A stretch of 64,000 nucleotides of DNA from Methanobacterium alkalithermotolerans (GCF_018141185.1 NZ_CP058560.1:186001-250000), one strand, 5' to 3'; positions 9,889-18,134 are shown, counted from the first letter of the stretch. Translations and numbers: made by a program. The notes: generated by a model not told the origin, from the letters alone.

Positions 9889-10232
9889 TTAGTTACCCCT
9901 AAACGTCCTTCCAGTTCCAGTTCTTCGGTTATTTCACAAACCAGTTCATAATCAAGTTCCAGATCATGAGCAACTTCATAGTCATAGGCTTCTTCATAGC
10001 TACGGTAATAACCCAGAATTTCACTTTTAGCCGATTCGTAGTCAATATTTCGAACTTTTATAACTTTAATTGCACGAAGTTTATCTCTAACCGCTTCTCT
10101 TATAAAATCTGAGACACTAAGATATATTCCTGCATCAATTAAACCATTTATTTCTTCAATTTCTCGGGGTGTGACTTTAGTACCTATGGCTTTGGCCAAC
10201 GGTGTTTTTGATTCTGATTCGGTCCCTGACAT
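9885..10232 (-). CDS. ribbon-helix-helix DNA-binding protein
   Basis: 115 aa. The stretch TKVTPREIEEINGLIDAG followed by YLSVSDFIREAVRDKL fits a ribbon-helix-helix (CopG/ParD-like) DNA-binding fold at about 18-55. The C-terminal half is strongly acidic (EEAYDYEVAHDLELDYELV), a possible partner-binding tail. It is the first gene of a two-gene unit with the 59-aa gene (ATGA overlap). A perfect 22-bp palindrome lies seven bases upstream of the start and is the obvious operator for autoregulation. Proteins of this fold are often antitoxins, but no known toxin is present. Confidence 0.75.
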   Translation of the reverse strand: MSGTESESKTPLAKAIGTKVTPREIEEINGLIDAGIYLSVSDFIREAVRDKLRAIKVIKVRNIDYESAKSEILGYYRSYEEAYDYEVAHDLELDYELVCEITEELELEGRLGVTK

Positions 10233-10239
10233 ATGAAGT

Positions 10240-10261
10240 TATATATAGTTAACTATATATA
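10240..10261. promoter_or_regulatory. 22-bp perfect palindrome, likely operator
   Basis: TATATATAGTTAACTATATA-type perfect inverted repeat centred between 10250 and 10251, seven bases upstream of the ribbon-helix-helix start codon. It likely overlaps the TATA box, so binding would block transcription. Autoregulation is inferred. Confidence 0.6.
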
Positions 10262-10422
10262 AATTCTTCATTTTTGGGCTAAATTAGAAAAAAATAGTGA
10301 ATTTTAAAAATTTGAGAAATATTATCTATCTTAATAATCTAATCTATATGAGGTAGTTCACATATGCCGGATCTGGATAATTTTCATTTGGTGAAAAATC
10401 AGTTTTGTAAGAAAAATAGGTA

Positions 10423-10470
10423 ACTTCGTTTAACCTAGATTTAACGAAGTAGAATTTGATTTTTTTTTTG
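10423..10470 (+). terminator. hairpin followed by T-run
   Basis: ACTTCGTT at 10423-10430 pairs perfectly with AACGAAGT at 10443-10450. A run of ten T follows at about 10461-10470 in plus orientation. No supported plus-strand gene precedes it; a 19-codon frame beginning MPDLDNF lies just upstream. The rest of 10262-10558 is AT-rich and shows nothing else. Confidence 0.4.
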
Positions 10471-10600
10471 AAATTATCTCTGGTGATATTGATTGTAAAT
10501 TTTATTTCTTATTTTATGAATAATAAAATCAAACATGAGAATATATTATAAGAATATATTATAAATTAAGCTCACATTCATTTAAAAAAGATTCAGCACC

Positions 10601-10927
10601 TTAAATTATAATTTTGGCCTCATTTTGATCTATACTAGAGAATAAACCATAATCCGCCTCTTCTCTATCTTCCTGAGCCCTGGCAAGCAAGTCAAATAAT
10701 TCCTTTTTAAATTCATTTTTCTTCACAAATTCTATTCCAAATTGAGAAATTAATCCCCGATGGGTCTTGGGATGAATATTTTTTTTAAATAATAATGCTT
10801 TAGCAGAAAAAAACATTGCATAATATGCTCTGCTCACAGAATCATTATAAAATCCATTTTCAAATAGATTTTTTGCTGCTTCAAGCTTTTCATGAGCATT
10901 ATTTATTAGAATCTTTTTCTCATCCAA
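10601..10927 (-). CDS. HEPN domain protein, C-terminally truncated by a stop
   Basis: 108 aa. The HEPN-family features are SVSRAYYAMFFSAKALL, a Lys/His-rich loop (NIHPKTHRG) and AQEDREEADYG. Family members are normally about 120-135 aa. After the TAA at 10601-10603 the same frame stays open for 13 codons (GAESFLNECELNL) to a second TAA at 10559-10561, and this segment looks like the missing C-terminal helix. A nonsense mutation is therefore likely. It overlaps the upstream nucleotidyltransferase gene by 8 bp, forming an MNT-HEPN toxin-antitoxin pair in which HEPN is the presumed RNase toxin. Whether the short product still works is unknown. Confidence 0.8.
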   Translation of the reverse strand: MDEKKILINNAHEKLEAAKNLFENGFYNDSVSRAYYAMFFSAKALLFKKNIHPKTHRGLISQFGIEFVKKNEFKKELFDLLARAQEDREEADYGLFSSIDQNEAKIII

Positions 10928-11222
10928 TCACTACACCTTCTTTATTAATTGTTGAAATAAAATGGGTGTTTTTAAGGTTTTCATATTCTTTTTGAGATAT
11001 TACCTTTGCAGAAATATATATGCCTCCTTCAAGTAAAGCATCGGTAATTTTAGCCATGATTTTATTCTTTGTTTCGGCTTTTTTAGTAGAAACAATAAGA
11101 ATATCAATATCCGAATCCTTATTATCTTCGCCACGGGCCACTGAACCAAATAGAATTATCTTTTTTATTTCTGGAAATCCCAGAGAATTTGCAAATTTAA
11201 TGGCTAAATTTTTCCTATTCAT
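10920..11222 (-). CDS. MNT-type nucleotidyltransferase antitoxin
   Basis: 100-aa minimal nucleotidyltransferase. The active-site signature is GSVARGEDNKDSDIDIL, with the two metal-binding Asp of SDID. Shine-Dalgarno GGTGAT sits three bases before the ATG. It precedes and overlaps the HEPN gene. In characterised MNT-HEPN modules the nucleotidyltransferase modifies the HEPN toxin with AMP and neutralises it; that role is inferred here from family and order. Confidence 0.85.
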   Translation of the reverse strand: MNRKNLAIKFANSLGFPEIKKIILFGSVARGEDNKDSDIDILIVSTKKAETKNKIMAKITDALLEGGIYISAKVISQKEYENLKNTHFISTINKEGVVIG

Positions 11223-11334
11223 TCCATCACCAAATATACTATAGTTTATTCTTAGTTTAAATAAATATTATTTTATTGGTTTAATTATCCAGTGCTCTAA
11301 AGAATTATTAAGATTTGAAAGGACTATTCCAAAA

Positions 11335-11445
11335 ATGAAAAAGGATGATTATATTTTGTCTGGTGCTGTTGAAATATGGTCTGACGGTGGGGATGTCGGA
11401 TCTGGAAGAGATCTAGGCCCAGGACGAAGATTTAGAAGAAAATAA
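11335..11445 (+). CDS. possible 36-aa peptide
   Basis: Short frame starting MKKDDYILSG and ending in RDLGPGRRFRRK, with AAAGGA eleven bases upstream. Composition is charged, with a basic end. There is no family recognition. It could be a remnant of a larger gene or chance. The rest of 11223-11554 shows no other gene. Confidence 0.25.
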   Translation: MKKDDYILSGAVEIWSDGGDVGSGRDLGPGRRFRRK

Positions 11446-11554
11446 AACTGAAAATAGGTCGGCTAAAGAATATTTAAAAAGGGATTATAGGGAGTATTAA
11501 AGACCTAAAAGTGGGATAAAAAGGTGGATTATAGTCAAAAATATGGGAATAATA

Positions 11555-11634
11555 TCAAAAATAAGAATCAGACCTGGAAGTACTGTTAAACGTGCACCTC
11601 AAGGTACACTGACTCCCAGGTTTTACCTGTTATA
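11555..11634 (+). repeat. ~80-bp dispersed structured repeat, copy A
   Basis: About 75 percent identical by eye to 16102-16180 in the same orientation. The core is a hairpin, GTGCACC (11592-11598), loop TCAA, GGTACAC (11603-11609). An outer stem ACCTGG (11572-11577) pairs with CCAGGT (11616-11621) and is followed by TTTTA. It could be a small RNA, a terminator or a mobile-element scar. Confidence 0.5.
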
Positions 11635-11940
11635 TAAAGATTGTTTTTTAGATATAAATAATTTACTGGAAATAAATTAATGAATTTTTAATCATCTCCA
11701 ACTAAGAATTAGTTAAAACCGGTCCCATAATCCTGAGAAACCTCGTTATTATATTAGCAAAAAACCATGCCCCTGGTCCTTTTAGTCATCACGGGTTCCT
11801 TTAATTTATAAACCTATAATAACCGCACATATGCTTTTGAAGAAATTAATAGGACTTAAATGTGCAATGGTCCGATGTGGTAATATTCAAGGATCCAATT
11901 CTAGAAATAGTTTTTCTATAATTCACTCTACTTTAACTGA

Positions 11941-12067
11941 AAAGAGTGATTATGTTTAGAGTACCCTGGGTTGATGATAATGGCAAAGTTCAGGTAAATC
12001 GAGGTTTTCGTGTTCAGTTTAACAGTGCATTGGGCCCTTATAAGGGCGGGCTTCGTTTTCATGAGTC
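11941..12067 (+). pseudogene. gdhA internal fragment (partial duplication)
   Basis: 127 bp matching 14500-14626 of the intact glutamate dehydrogenase gene at 125 of 127 positions (from VIMFRVPW to RFHES). The flanks do not match. The frame then runs into unrelated sequence and stops at 12131. It lies in the same orientation as gdhA on the other side of the alkylsulfatase gene. It cannot make an enzyme. The near identity implies a recent duplication or ongoing gene conversion. Confidence 0.9.
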
Positions 12068-12154
12068 TGTAATTCATCACACCTTAAACTTTTTTAAAGT
12101 CAATAGATTTAAAAATCATCATGGCCAGTGATAAGTACCAGGCATCAGCAATAT

Positions 12155-14077
12155 TTATGGCGTAACTATTGGTATGTCTATTTCAAATGTTAGTAATGCA
12201 CTTTGAAGTTGATTTATGGTATTTTTATCTCCATGAATTTTCAATGCTCCTTCAGATTCTAGGTCTTCTACTGAATGAAAACCGGTTAATGCTGCTAAAA
12301 GAATTAATTTAGACCCTTCAAGAGTGACTGTTGATCCAGTATTAAATCCACTTCTATTTATCAATACGCGGTTAGGGGTGATTTCCAAGTTTCGTTTTTC
12401 TTTTACATCCGTAAAGTTCAAGTTAATTTTTAATTGTGGCAAATCAATGGATGAATCAAATCTAACACCCAAAAAGTCTAATAATTGCTCCGGGTTAAGT
12501 CCAGCTGATAATTCTTCAGAGATTGTGAAGATATCCGCATCAACATGGTTTTGTCTTAATTCCTTTGCACCTTGCAGATACATGTTACGTCTAATACCTG
12601 ACTCTTCTTGGTATCCTTGTTGTTCAAATGCATCGGCAAGTAATAATCTTATTTTTTCATTTTCAGGACAGGCAAATACTACTTTCCCAAGCAATTGTGC
12701 AGTCCACAAATACTCACCATCTTCAAATGATTCTGCTGCTTTATCAATTAATTGATCAATACCGCCCGCTAATTTAACTAGATTTTGACCTTCTACTTTT
12801 GGTGCAACTTCACGGTAGGTAGCAGGGTTCCCATCGTACCATCCCAGATAGTACTGGTAAATTGCCTTGGTGTTATGCCATTGGTGACCATAGTATCCCC
12901 TGGTATGCCAAGCCTTTTCTAATTCTTCTGTTATTACAAACTCGTAGGGTAGCTCGCTGATGGTAACCCCTGAGTTTATGAGTCGCATGGTTTGGTTGTG
13001 AAGGTAAAAATAAATATCTCTTTGTTGCTCCAGGAATTTCAATACATTTTCATTTCCAAATTCTGGCCAGTGATGGGTGCTAAAGAATGTTTCTGCCTCT
13101 GAACCGAATTTTTCAATCACGCGGTTGATAACTTTCGCCCACTTTAATGAAGATCGAATTTGTGCTCCTCGTGGAGTTAATAAGTTATGCTGGTTTCTTG
13201 TAATAACCTCAGCTCCACATATTGCTTTGTATTTAGGCACATAAAATAATGATTCGCTAACTGCTTCAGTATCATTGGCTTCGGAGAAGATAAATTTAAC
13301 ACCATCGATGGTAACTTCTTCGTGTTCTAGTCCTTCCAGTTCGTGATTTGGCTCAATTAAACCCACTTCACCAGTGGAAACAGATACACCTAATCCTGCG
13401 CCTATTGTTCCTTTTTCATCATATTGGAGGGGGTTTCCGCCTTGATAAACCGAACGTCGATTCATCATTGGCCCGGCAATAACATTTTCCGCTCCAGTTT
13501 CGAACGTAAAGTTATATGGTGCAATTAATGGTAATTTTCCACTTCTTACATCTTGTTCGTTTTCAATAACTCCATGAATACCTCCAAAGTGGTCTAAGTG
13601 TGAGTGAGTTATATAAACTCCAGTTACCGGCAAGTCTTCCACATAATTTCTTATCATAGAAAGTGCCGCAGCAGCTGTTTCTTTACAGGTCAATACATCC
13701 ACAATAATCCAACCAGTTTCACCCCGAATTGCTGTCATATTAGCCAAGTCAAAATTACGGACCTGATATATGCCATCTGTAACTTTAAATAAACCATATC
13801 TACTTAACAATTTTCCCTGACGCCATAAAGATGGATTTACAGAGGCCGGTGCATCAACATCTTCATGTTCTTTGAACAAATCAAGCCTTTTGAAATCCCA
13901 GACCACAGTTCCCTTTTCATCTTTAATAGTATCTTCATCCCAAGTGGCAATAAATCCTCTTTCGACTAATTCATAATCTCTACGATCGTCAAAATCTAAT
14001 TTAGAAATCATCTCTTTATTTGCAGCTTTTGTAAAGTCGGAAGCTTCTTTTCTACTTGAATTAAACTCATAAACCAT
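12155..14077 (-). CDS. alkyl/aryl sulfatase, metallo-beta-lactamase fold
   Basis: About 640 aa, close to the usual length of SdsA1/BDS1-type alkylsulfatases. The order fits the family: an N-terminal extension, a metallo-beta-lactamase domain with metal ligands in THSHLDHFGG (about residue 160), a helical dimerisation domain (about 370-510), and a C-terminal SCP2-like lipid-binding domain. There is no signal peptide, so it should be cytosolic. The family hydrolyses sulfate esters of alkyl chains such as dodecyl sulfate. The ATG at 14077 is ten bases after AGGAG; a GTG nine bases upstream is too close to the site. It is flanked by a gdhA fragment and gdhA, and a transferred bacterial origin is likely. 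Confidence 0.88.
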   Translation of the reverse strand: MVYEFNSSRKEASDFTKAANKEMISKLDFDDRRDYELVERGFIATWDEDTIKDEKGTVVWDFKRLDLFKEHEDVDAPASVNPSLWRQGKLLSRYGLFKVTDGIYQVRNFDLANMTAIRGETGWIIVDVLTCKETAAAALSMIRNYVEDLPVTGVYITHSHLDHFGGIHGVIENEQDVRSGKLPLIAPYNFTFETGAENVIAGPMMNRRSVYQGGNPLQYDEKGTIGAGLGVSVSTGEVGLIEPNHELEGLEHEEVTIDGVKFIFSEANDTEAVSESLFYVPKYKAICGAEVITRNQHNLLTPRGAQIRSSLKWAKVINRVIEKFGSEAETFFSTHHWPEFGNENVLKFLEQQRDIYFYLHNQTMRLINSGVTISELPYEFVITEELEKAWHTRGYYGHQWHNTKAIYQYYLGWYDGNPATYREVAPKVEGQNLVKLAGGIDQLIDKAAESFEDGEYLWTAQLLGKVVFACPENEKIRLLLADAFEQQGYQEESGIRRNMYLQGAKELRQNHVDADIFTISEELSAGLNPEQLLDFLGVRFDSSIDLPQLKINLNFTDVKEKRNLEITPNRVLINRSGFNTGSTVTLEGSKLILLAALTGFHSVEDLESEGALKIHGDKNTINQLQSALLTFEIDIPIVTP

Positions 14078-14336
14078 AATGTTCACTTCTCCTGGGATTT
14101 ACATCAATATACTACATATATTATCTTTTTTCATTAATAAAAATTTTAATTTATATATAATGATTTTTAGTTTTACGTGGTTGGAAAAAGTTTTTCATGA
14201 GGGGGTGTACTTACACTTGAAAACAAGGTTATCATCCAAAAACAATATTAATCTATTAAAATAATTAAAAAAGAAAGATAATGATATCAGGCAAATAATA
14301 TTTGTTAATCTGTTTTTAAAATAAGAAGGTGAGGAT

Positions 14337-15671
14337 ATGACATACGTAGATGATGTATTAGAAGATCTAAAGAGAAAAAATCCTTATGAAGGAGAGTTCA
14401 TACAGACTGCCACTGAGATTTTAAGATGTCTTAATGTAGTATTTGAAAGGCATCCTGAATTTCAGGAAGCAAAGATTTTAGAAAGATTTTTAGAACCTGA
14501 AAGAGTGATTATGTTTAGAGTACCCTGGGTTGATGATAATGGCAAAGTTCAGGTAAATCGAGGTTTTCGTGTTCAGTTTAACAGTGCACTGGGCCCCTAT
14601 AAGGGCGGGCTTCGTTTTCATGAGTCGGTTAATTTATCGGTTTTTAAATTATTAGCATTAGAACAGATTTTAAAAAACAGCCTTACCGGCATGTCAATAG
14701 GCGGTGCAAAGGGTGGAAGCGATTTTAATCCAAAAGGAAAATCCGATGCTGAGGTTATGAGATTCTGCCAGAGTTTCATGACTGAACTTAAAAATTATAT
14801 TGGTCCTGAAATTGATGTCCCAGCAGGGGATATTGGTGTGGGTTTAAGAGAAGTGGGATACCTATTTGGGCAGTATAATAGAATTGCAAACAGGCATAAT
14901 TGCGTATTAACCGGTAGTGGAATAGAATATGGTGGATCTCTTGTAAGAAGAGAAGCAACAGGCTATGGCCTTATTTATATATTGGAAGAAGCTTTAAAAG
15001 CAAGGGGAGAAATTTTGGAAGGTAAAAAGATAATAGTTTCTGGTTCAGGAAATGTGGCCCTATATGCAGCTGAAAAGGCTATACAACTTGGAGCAACAGT
15101 TATTGCTATGTCTGACTCAAAAGGTTACATTTATGATGAAAATGGAATATCTATTCCATTTGTAAAACATATCAAAGAAGAAAAAAGAAAATGTATCTAT
15201 GAATACTTAAATGATTTTCCTGATACCATCTATAAAGAAGGAAGTAAAGGTCTTTGGAATATAAAATGTGATATAGCTCTTCCCTGTGCTACCCAAAATG
15301 AGTTAGATGAAGAATCAGCAATAAAACTTATTAATAATGGAGTAAAATATGTCGCAGAAGGAGCAAATAAGCCATCAACGCCTGAAGCTACTAAATTATT
15401 CTTAAAATCCGGATTAATTTTCTTACCAGGAAAAGCAGCTAATGCGGGAGGAGTTACAACCAGTGTACTGGAAATGGCACAAAGAAGCTCAAATATGCAC
15501 TGGTCATTTGAGGAGGTTGATTCCCGATTAAAAAGAACCATGGTTGACATATATAGAAATATTGATAAAATGGCTAAAGAATATGGATTTGAAGGCAACT
15601 ATGTAGTTGGAGCTAATATTGCAGGATTTATTAAAGTTGCAAAGGCAATGATGGCTCAGGGAATTGTCTAA
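14337..15671 (+). CDS. gdhA: NADP-type glutamate dehydrogenase
   Basis: 444 aa, full length for the hexameric bacterial-type enzyme, which interconverts glutamate with 2-oxoglutarate plus ammonia. Visible motifs are the substrate-binding PYKGGLRFH (about 87-95), catalytic GGAKGGSDFNPKG with K125, PAGDIGVG, and a Rossmann nucleotide site VSGSGNVALYAAEKA (about 239-253). Shine-Dalgarno AGGTGAGG lies just before the ATG. It is probably monocistronic. It works in ammonia assimilation or glutamate breakdown in the cytosol. A 127-bp copy of its codons 55-97 lies 2.5 kb upstream. Confidence 0.95.
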   Translation: MTYVDDVLEDLKRKNPYEGEFIQTATEILRCLNVVFERHPEFQEAKILERFLEPERVIMFRVPWVDDNGKVQVNRGFRVQFNSALGPYKGGLRFHESVNLSVFKLLALEQILKNSLTGMSIGGAKGGSDFNPKGKSDAEVMRFCQSFMTELKNYIGPEIDVPAGDIGVGLREVGYLFGQYNRIANRHNCVLTGSGIEYGGSLVRREATGYGLIYILEEALKARGEILEGKKIIVSGSGNVALYAAEKAIQLGATVIAMSDSKGYIYDENGISIPFVKHIKEEKRKCIYEYLNDFPDTIYKEGSKGLWNIKCDIALPCATQNELDEESAIKLINNGVKYVAEGANKPSTPEATKLFLKSGLIFLPGKAANAGGVTTSVLEMAQRSSNMHWSFEEVDSRLKRTMVDIYRNIDKMAKEYGFEGNYVVGANIAGFIKVAKAMMAQGIV

Positions 15672-16349
15672 TAACTATATGCGTATATGAGTAAGATACT
15701 TAAAAATTCATATATAATTTAGTTGAGTATTAACATATTTCTATTTTCATTGCCTTTAGTCGGATTCTGATGAAGGATCCCGATTACTAATCCTTTTCTA
15801 ACCTAATCTTATTCATTTCCTAGCAAACTTTAAATTAAAAACGCACTGGTTTACCAGTAGCTTATGTAGATTTAGCTGTACTGTTCGTGGGCTGGTTTAA
15901 TCTTAACCAAAAAAAAACCCTTTGTATTTTTTTATTTTTTATTGAATTAGAAGTCCATTAAAATATATTAACCAATTATTATTTTTTTTTATGCCTTAAA
16001 GCTAATCATCAATTTGGCAGTGTATAGCAATTGGATTTAACCCTTTATTAAATTCTCTGGATTTTAAATACTTTTTAGTAAAAACTTTATTCATCAAATG
16101 ATCTAAAATAAGAATCATCACCTGAAAGCACTTTTCAAAGGGTACCTCAAGGTACAATGACTTCCCGGTTTATCTGTATAATTAATCTAGTTTAAATTAA
16201 TAAATATTTATGATTAATTATAATAATTACTAAATCAATAATTAAATAATAAAATCAATATTGTGGGTTTCATGAGAAGAAAATCTGAAGCATCAATTAC
16301 CTTGTAATGCCACATATTTGAATGATATGGAATCATAAGAGGGATTAAA
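15672..16349. other. 678-bp AT-rich intergenic region
   Basis: It holds no supported gene. A T-rich stretch near 15925-15945 may end gdhA transcription. The structured repeat copy B is at 16102-16180. Around 16262-16300 the sequence (GTGGGTTTCATGAGAAGAAA) loosely resembles the start region of the nucleotidyltransferase gene at 17450-17490 and could be a decayed copy. Confidence 0.5.
16102..16180 (+). repeat. ~80-bp dispersed structured repeat, copy B
   Basis: Second copy of the element at 11555-11634, same orientation. The hairpin core here is perfect: GTACC (16142-16146), loop TCAA, GGTAC (16151-16155). The outer stem of copy A is not conserved. The two copies bracket the gdhA-fragment / alkylsulfatase / gdhA module. 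Confidence 0.5.
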
Positions 16350-16640
16350 ATGGAAAAAGAAGAAATACTCAAACTAATTAGGAATTTAAACCCTCAAATT
16401 CAGGACAAATACAATGCACAAATAAAGGCCATTTTCGGCTCGTATGTGCGTGGGGAAGAAACTCCTGATAGTGATCTTGATGTTTTAGTAGAATTCAATG
16501 AAAGTGCTAATCTACTGGATCTAGTAGAATTATCTCAGTTTCTAGAAGATGAAATTCATATAAATATTGATGTGGTCCCTATTGATACAGTTCGCAAGGA
16601 AATAAAAAAACAGGTCATGAAGGAGGCCATTCTAGTATGA
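16350..16640 (+). CDS. MNT-type nucleotidyltransferase antitoxin (second locus)
   Basis: 96 aa, intact. The active-site signature is GSYVRGEETPDSDLDVLVEF. The C-terminus ends KQVMKEAILV. Its TGA overlaps the ATG of a HEPN (DUF86) gene as ATGA, so the pair was an operon. The HEPN partner is cut after about 36 residues by an inserted segment, leaving this antitoxin without its normal toxin. A decayed copy of its last third lies at 18153-18251. Confidence 0.85.
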   Translation: MEKEEILKLIRNLNPQIQDKYNAQIKAIFGSYVRGEETPDSDLDVLVEFNESANLLDLVELSQFLEDEIHINIDVVPIDTVRKEIKKQVMKEAILV

Positions 16641-16743
16641 GGGATCCTAAGCTTTATCTAAAAGATATTTTAGAAGCTATGGATTCTATCGAACTATTTA
16701 TTGGTGAAATGGACTTTCATGAATTCAAAGAAGACGATAAAAC
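16637..16743 (+). pseudogene. HEPN (DUF86) toxin gene, 5' fragment
   Basis: The start MRDPKLYLKDILEAMDSIEL and following GEMDFHEFKEDDKT match the first helices of DUF86-type HEPN proteins. The homology stops at about 16743, where foreign DNA carrying two minus-strand genes joins. The frame ends at 16783 after 12 unrelated codons. The catalytic R-x4-H region is missing, so the product cannot be an active RNase. Confidence 0.75.
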
Positions 16744-17122
16744 TTCGTTTATATCCATCCAAAATAATTTCAGTTATGCTTGAAGGATCAGCATCATCAG
16801 GACGAGGAGAATCATTAATCATGGGGTATTGATTAAACCTTCTTACCAACTCATCATTTTTTGCCTTTTGTCTAAACTCACTTCGCTGGCCTGTTTGTTC
16901 TATTGTATCAATAATTTTGTTTAATTCACTAACTTTCCGATTTGTATATTTTTCATAATTATGTTGATATTCCAAATCAACAGGGCGTATATTGCTGGAA
17001 GATATATAACCTGTAGTGGATACCCATCCCTTTCCAGGTATATATCTATTAACTGTAGTTTGTGGTTTCGTATATTTATTGGTGGGTTTGCCAATCGCAC
17101 GATTTCCAATTTGATTATTCAC
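16694..17122 (-). CDS. unknown 142-aa protein, chimeric C-terminus
   Basis: Not recognised. The N-terminal 60 residues are rich in Thr, Asn, Tyr and Gly (KPTNKYTKPQTTVNRYIPGKG), then a charged, probably helical part follows. Roughly the last 16 residues (from SFIVFFEF) are the antisense of the truncated HEPN gene, so the gene was itself cut at the junction near 16744 and its original end is lost. The start is a GTG that overlaps the TGA of the preceding 77-aa gene (GTGA), implying a coupled pair. It may be a decaying fragment of a transferred unit. Confidence 0.45.
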   Translation of the reverse strand: MNNQIGNRAIGKPTNKYTKPQTTVNRYIPGKGWVSTTGYISSSNIRPVDLEYQHNYEKYTNRKVSELNKIIDTIEQTGQRSEFRQKAKNDELVRRFNQYPMINDSPRPDDADPSSITEIILDGYKRSFIVFFEFMKVHFTNK

Positions 17123-17352
17123 CGTATATTGTTGAGGAGAGATGCAGGGGCAGCAAAAGGTACTCCTATTGCAACAATATGTAATAAAACTTTTCCTAAT
17201 ACTATTACTGCAGGTATAGAAACAGCTAATTTAAATAATGGAGCTAGTGCAATAATCTCTTTATACATCGATGAATATGTTCCTTTAATATCTTGCATTT
17301 GTTTATTGGTTAAAACTGTCCCGTTCAATGTATTGGTTGAATTATTGGTCAC
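17119..17352 (-). CDS. unknown 77-aa small membrane protein
   Basis: Polar N-terminus (MTNNSTNTLNGTVLTNKQMQ) and a hydrophobic C-terminal half (LFKLAVSIPAVIVLGKVLLH and IVAIGVPFAAPA), predicting one or two membrane segments. The start is a GTG; the frame is open eight more codons upstream without a better start. It is translationally coupled to the 142-aa gene. A polar leader followed by a hydrophobic, Ala/Gly-rich tail is reminiscent of secreted peptides or holin-like proteins, but I cannot assign it. Confidence 0.4.
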   Translation of the reverse strand: MTNNSTNTLNGTVLTNKQMQDIKGTYSSMYKEIIALAPLFKLAVSIPAVIVLGKVLLHIVAIGVPFAAPASLLNNIR

Positions 17353-17458
17353 TACTAATACATGGCATTCTAAGTTGAATTAATAAAATCAATTATGATA
17401 ATTATAATAGCATTAAAAATCAATAATTAATCAGAGAATTTATTAATTATGTGGTTTT

Positions 17459-17767
17459 ATGAAAACAAAATCAGAAGTATTAAAAATACTTGAAACAGAT
17501 TTTCAGTTCTTAAGAGAAAACTTTCATGTAGATAAAATAGGCCTATTCGGATCATATGCCCGCCAGGAACAAAGCGAAAAAAGTGACCTGGATTTACTAA
17601 TTAATTTTGAAACCACACCTGATTTTATTCAGTTAGTAGAATTAGAAGGATATTTATCAGATTTACTGGATATAAAAGTAGAAATATTGACCTCTGGTGG
17701 TATTAAAGATCGTGTGAGGCCCAATATAATGAAAGATATGGAATTTGTTAAAGTAAAATCCAAGTGA
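17459..17767 (+). CDS. MNT-type nucleotidyltransferase antitoxin (third locus)
   Basis: 102 aa, intact, with GLFGSYARQEQSEKSDLDLLINF as active-site region (GS...SDLD). It is followed after 17 bp by a HEPN gene that is frameshifted. Sequence similarity to the second-locus nucleotidyltransferase is only moderate, so the two loci are not a simple recent tandem duplication. Confidence 0.85.
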   Translation: MKTKSEVLKILETDFQFLRENFHVDKIGLFGSYARQEQSEKSDLDLLINFETTPDFIQLVELEGYLSDLLDIKVEILTSGGIKDRVRPNIMKDMEFVKVKSK

Positions 17768-17784
17768 TTAACTGGAGTAATTTC

Positions 17785-18134
17785 ATGTCCTCTAGAGACC
17801 AAATATTATTTATTGAAGATATTTTAGAATCCATTCAATTTATTGATCAATATATAGTGATTTGGACTATTCTGATTTTATAAATGATAGAAAAACATTC
17901 GATGCTGTTTTAAGAAACTTAGAAGTTATTGGTGAGGCTGCTAAGAATATATCAGACCAAGTAAAAAGTTCAAATGATAATATTAACTGGAAAGGAATGG
18001 CCGGAATGCGGGATAAACTAATCCATGGCTATTTCGGAGTTGATCCGGAAATAGTCTGGGAAACCATTAAAAATAGGCTTCCTGAAATTGAAACACAAAT
18101 TAAAGATATTTTAAAAGATATGGAAAATTCATAA
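17785..18134 (+). pseudogene. HEPN (DUF86) toxin gene with a frameshift
   Basis: The first frame starts at ATG 17785 (MSSRDQILFIEDILESIQFI) and stops at 17883. The rest of the protein continues in another frame from about 17856 to 18134 (DYSDFINDRKTFDAVLRNLE, then EIIGEAAK-like helix). One base lost near 17850-17860 would explain it. The catalytic R-x4-H (RDKLIH) and the HGYFGVDPEIVW motif are intact in the second part. A 90-aa product could start from TTG at 17862, but it would lack the first helix. Confidence 0.8.

Noticed and set aside
16262..16300. Decayed start of a nucleotidyltransferase gene
   Set aside because: Resemblance to 17450-17490 is loose and short, so it is mentioned only within the intergenic entry.
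17119..17352. Bacteriocin reading of the 77-aa protein
   Set aside because: The polar leader plus hydrophobic tail is suggestive, but there is no double-Gly site, transporter or immunity gene nearby.
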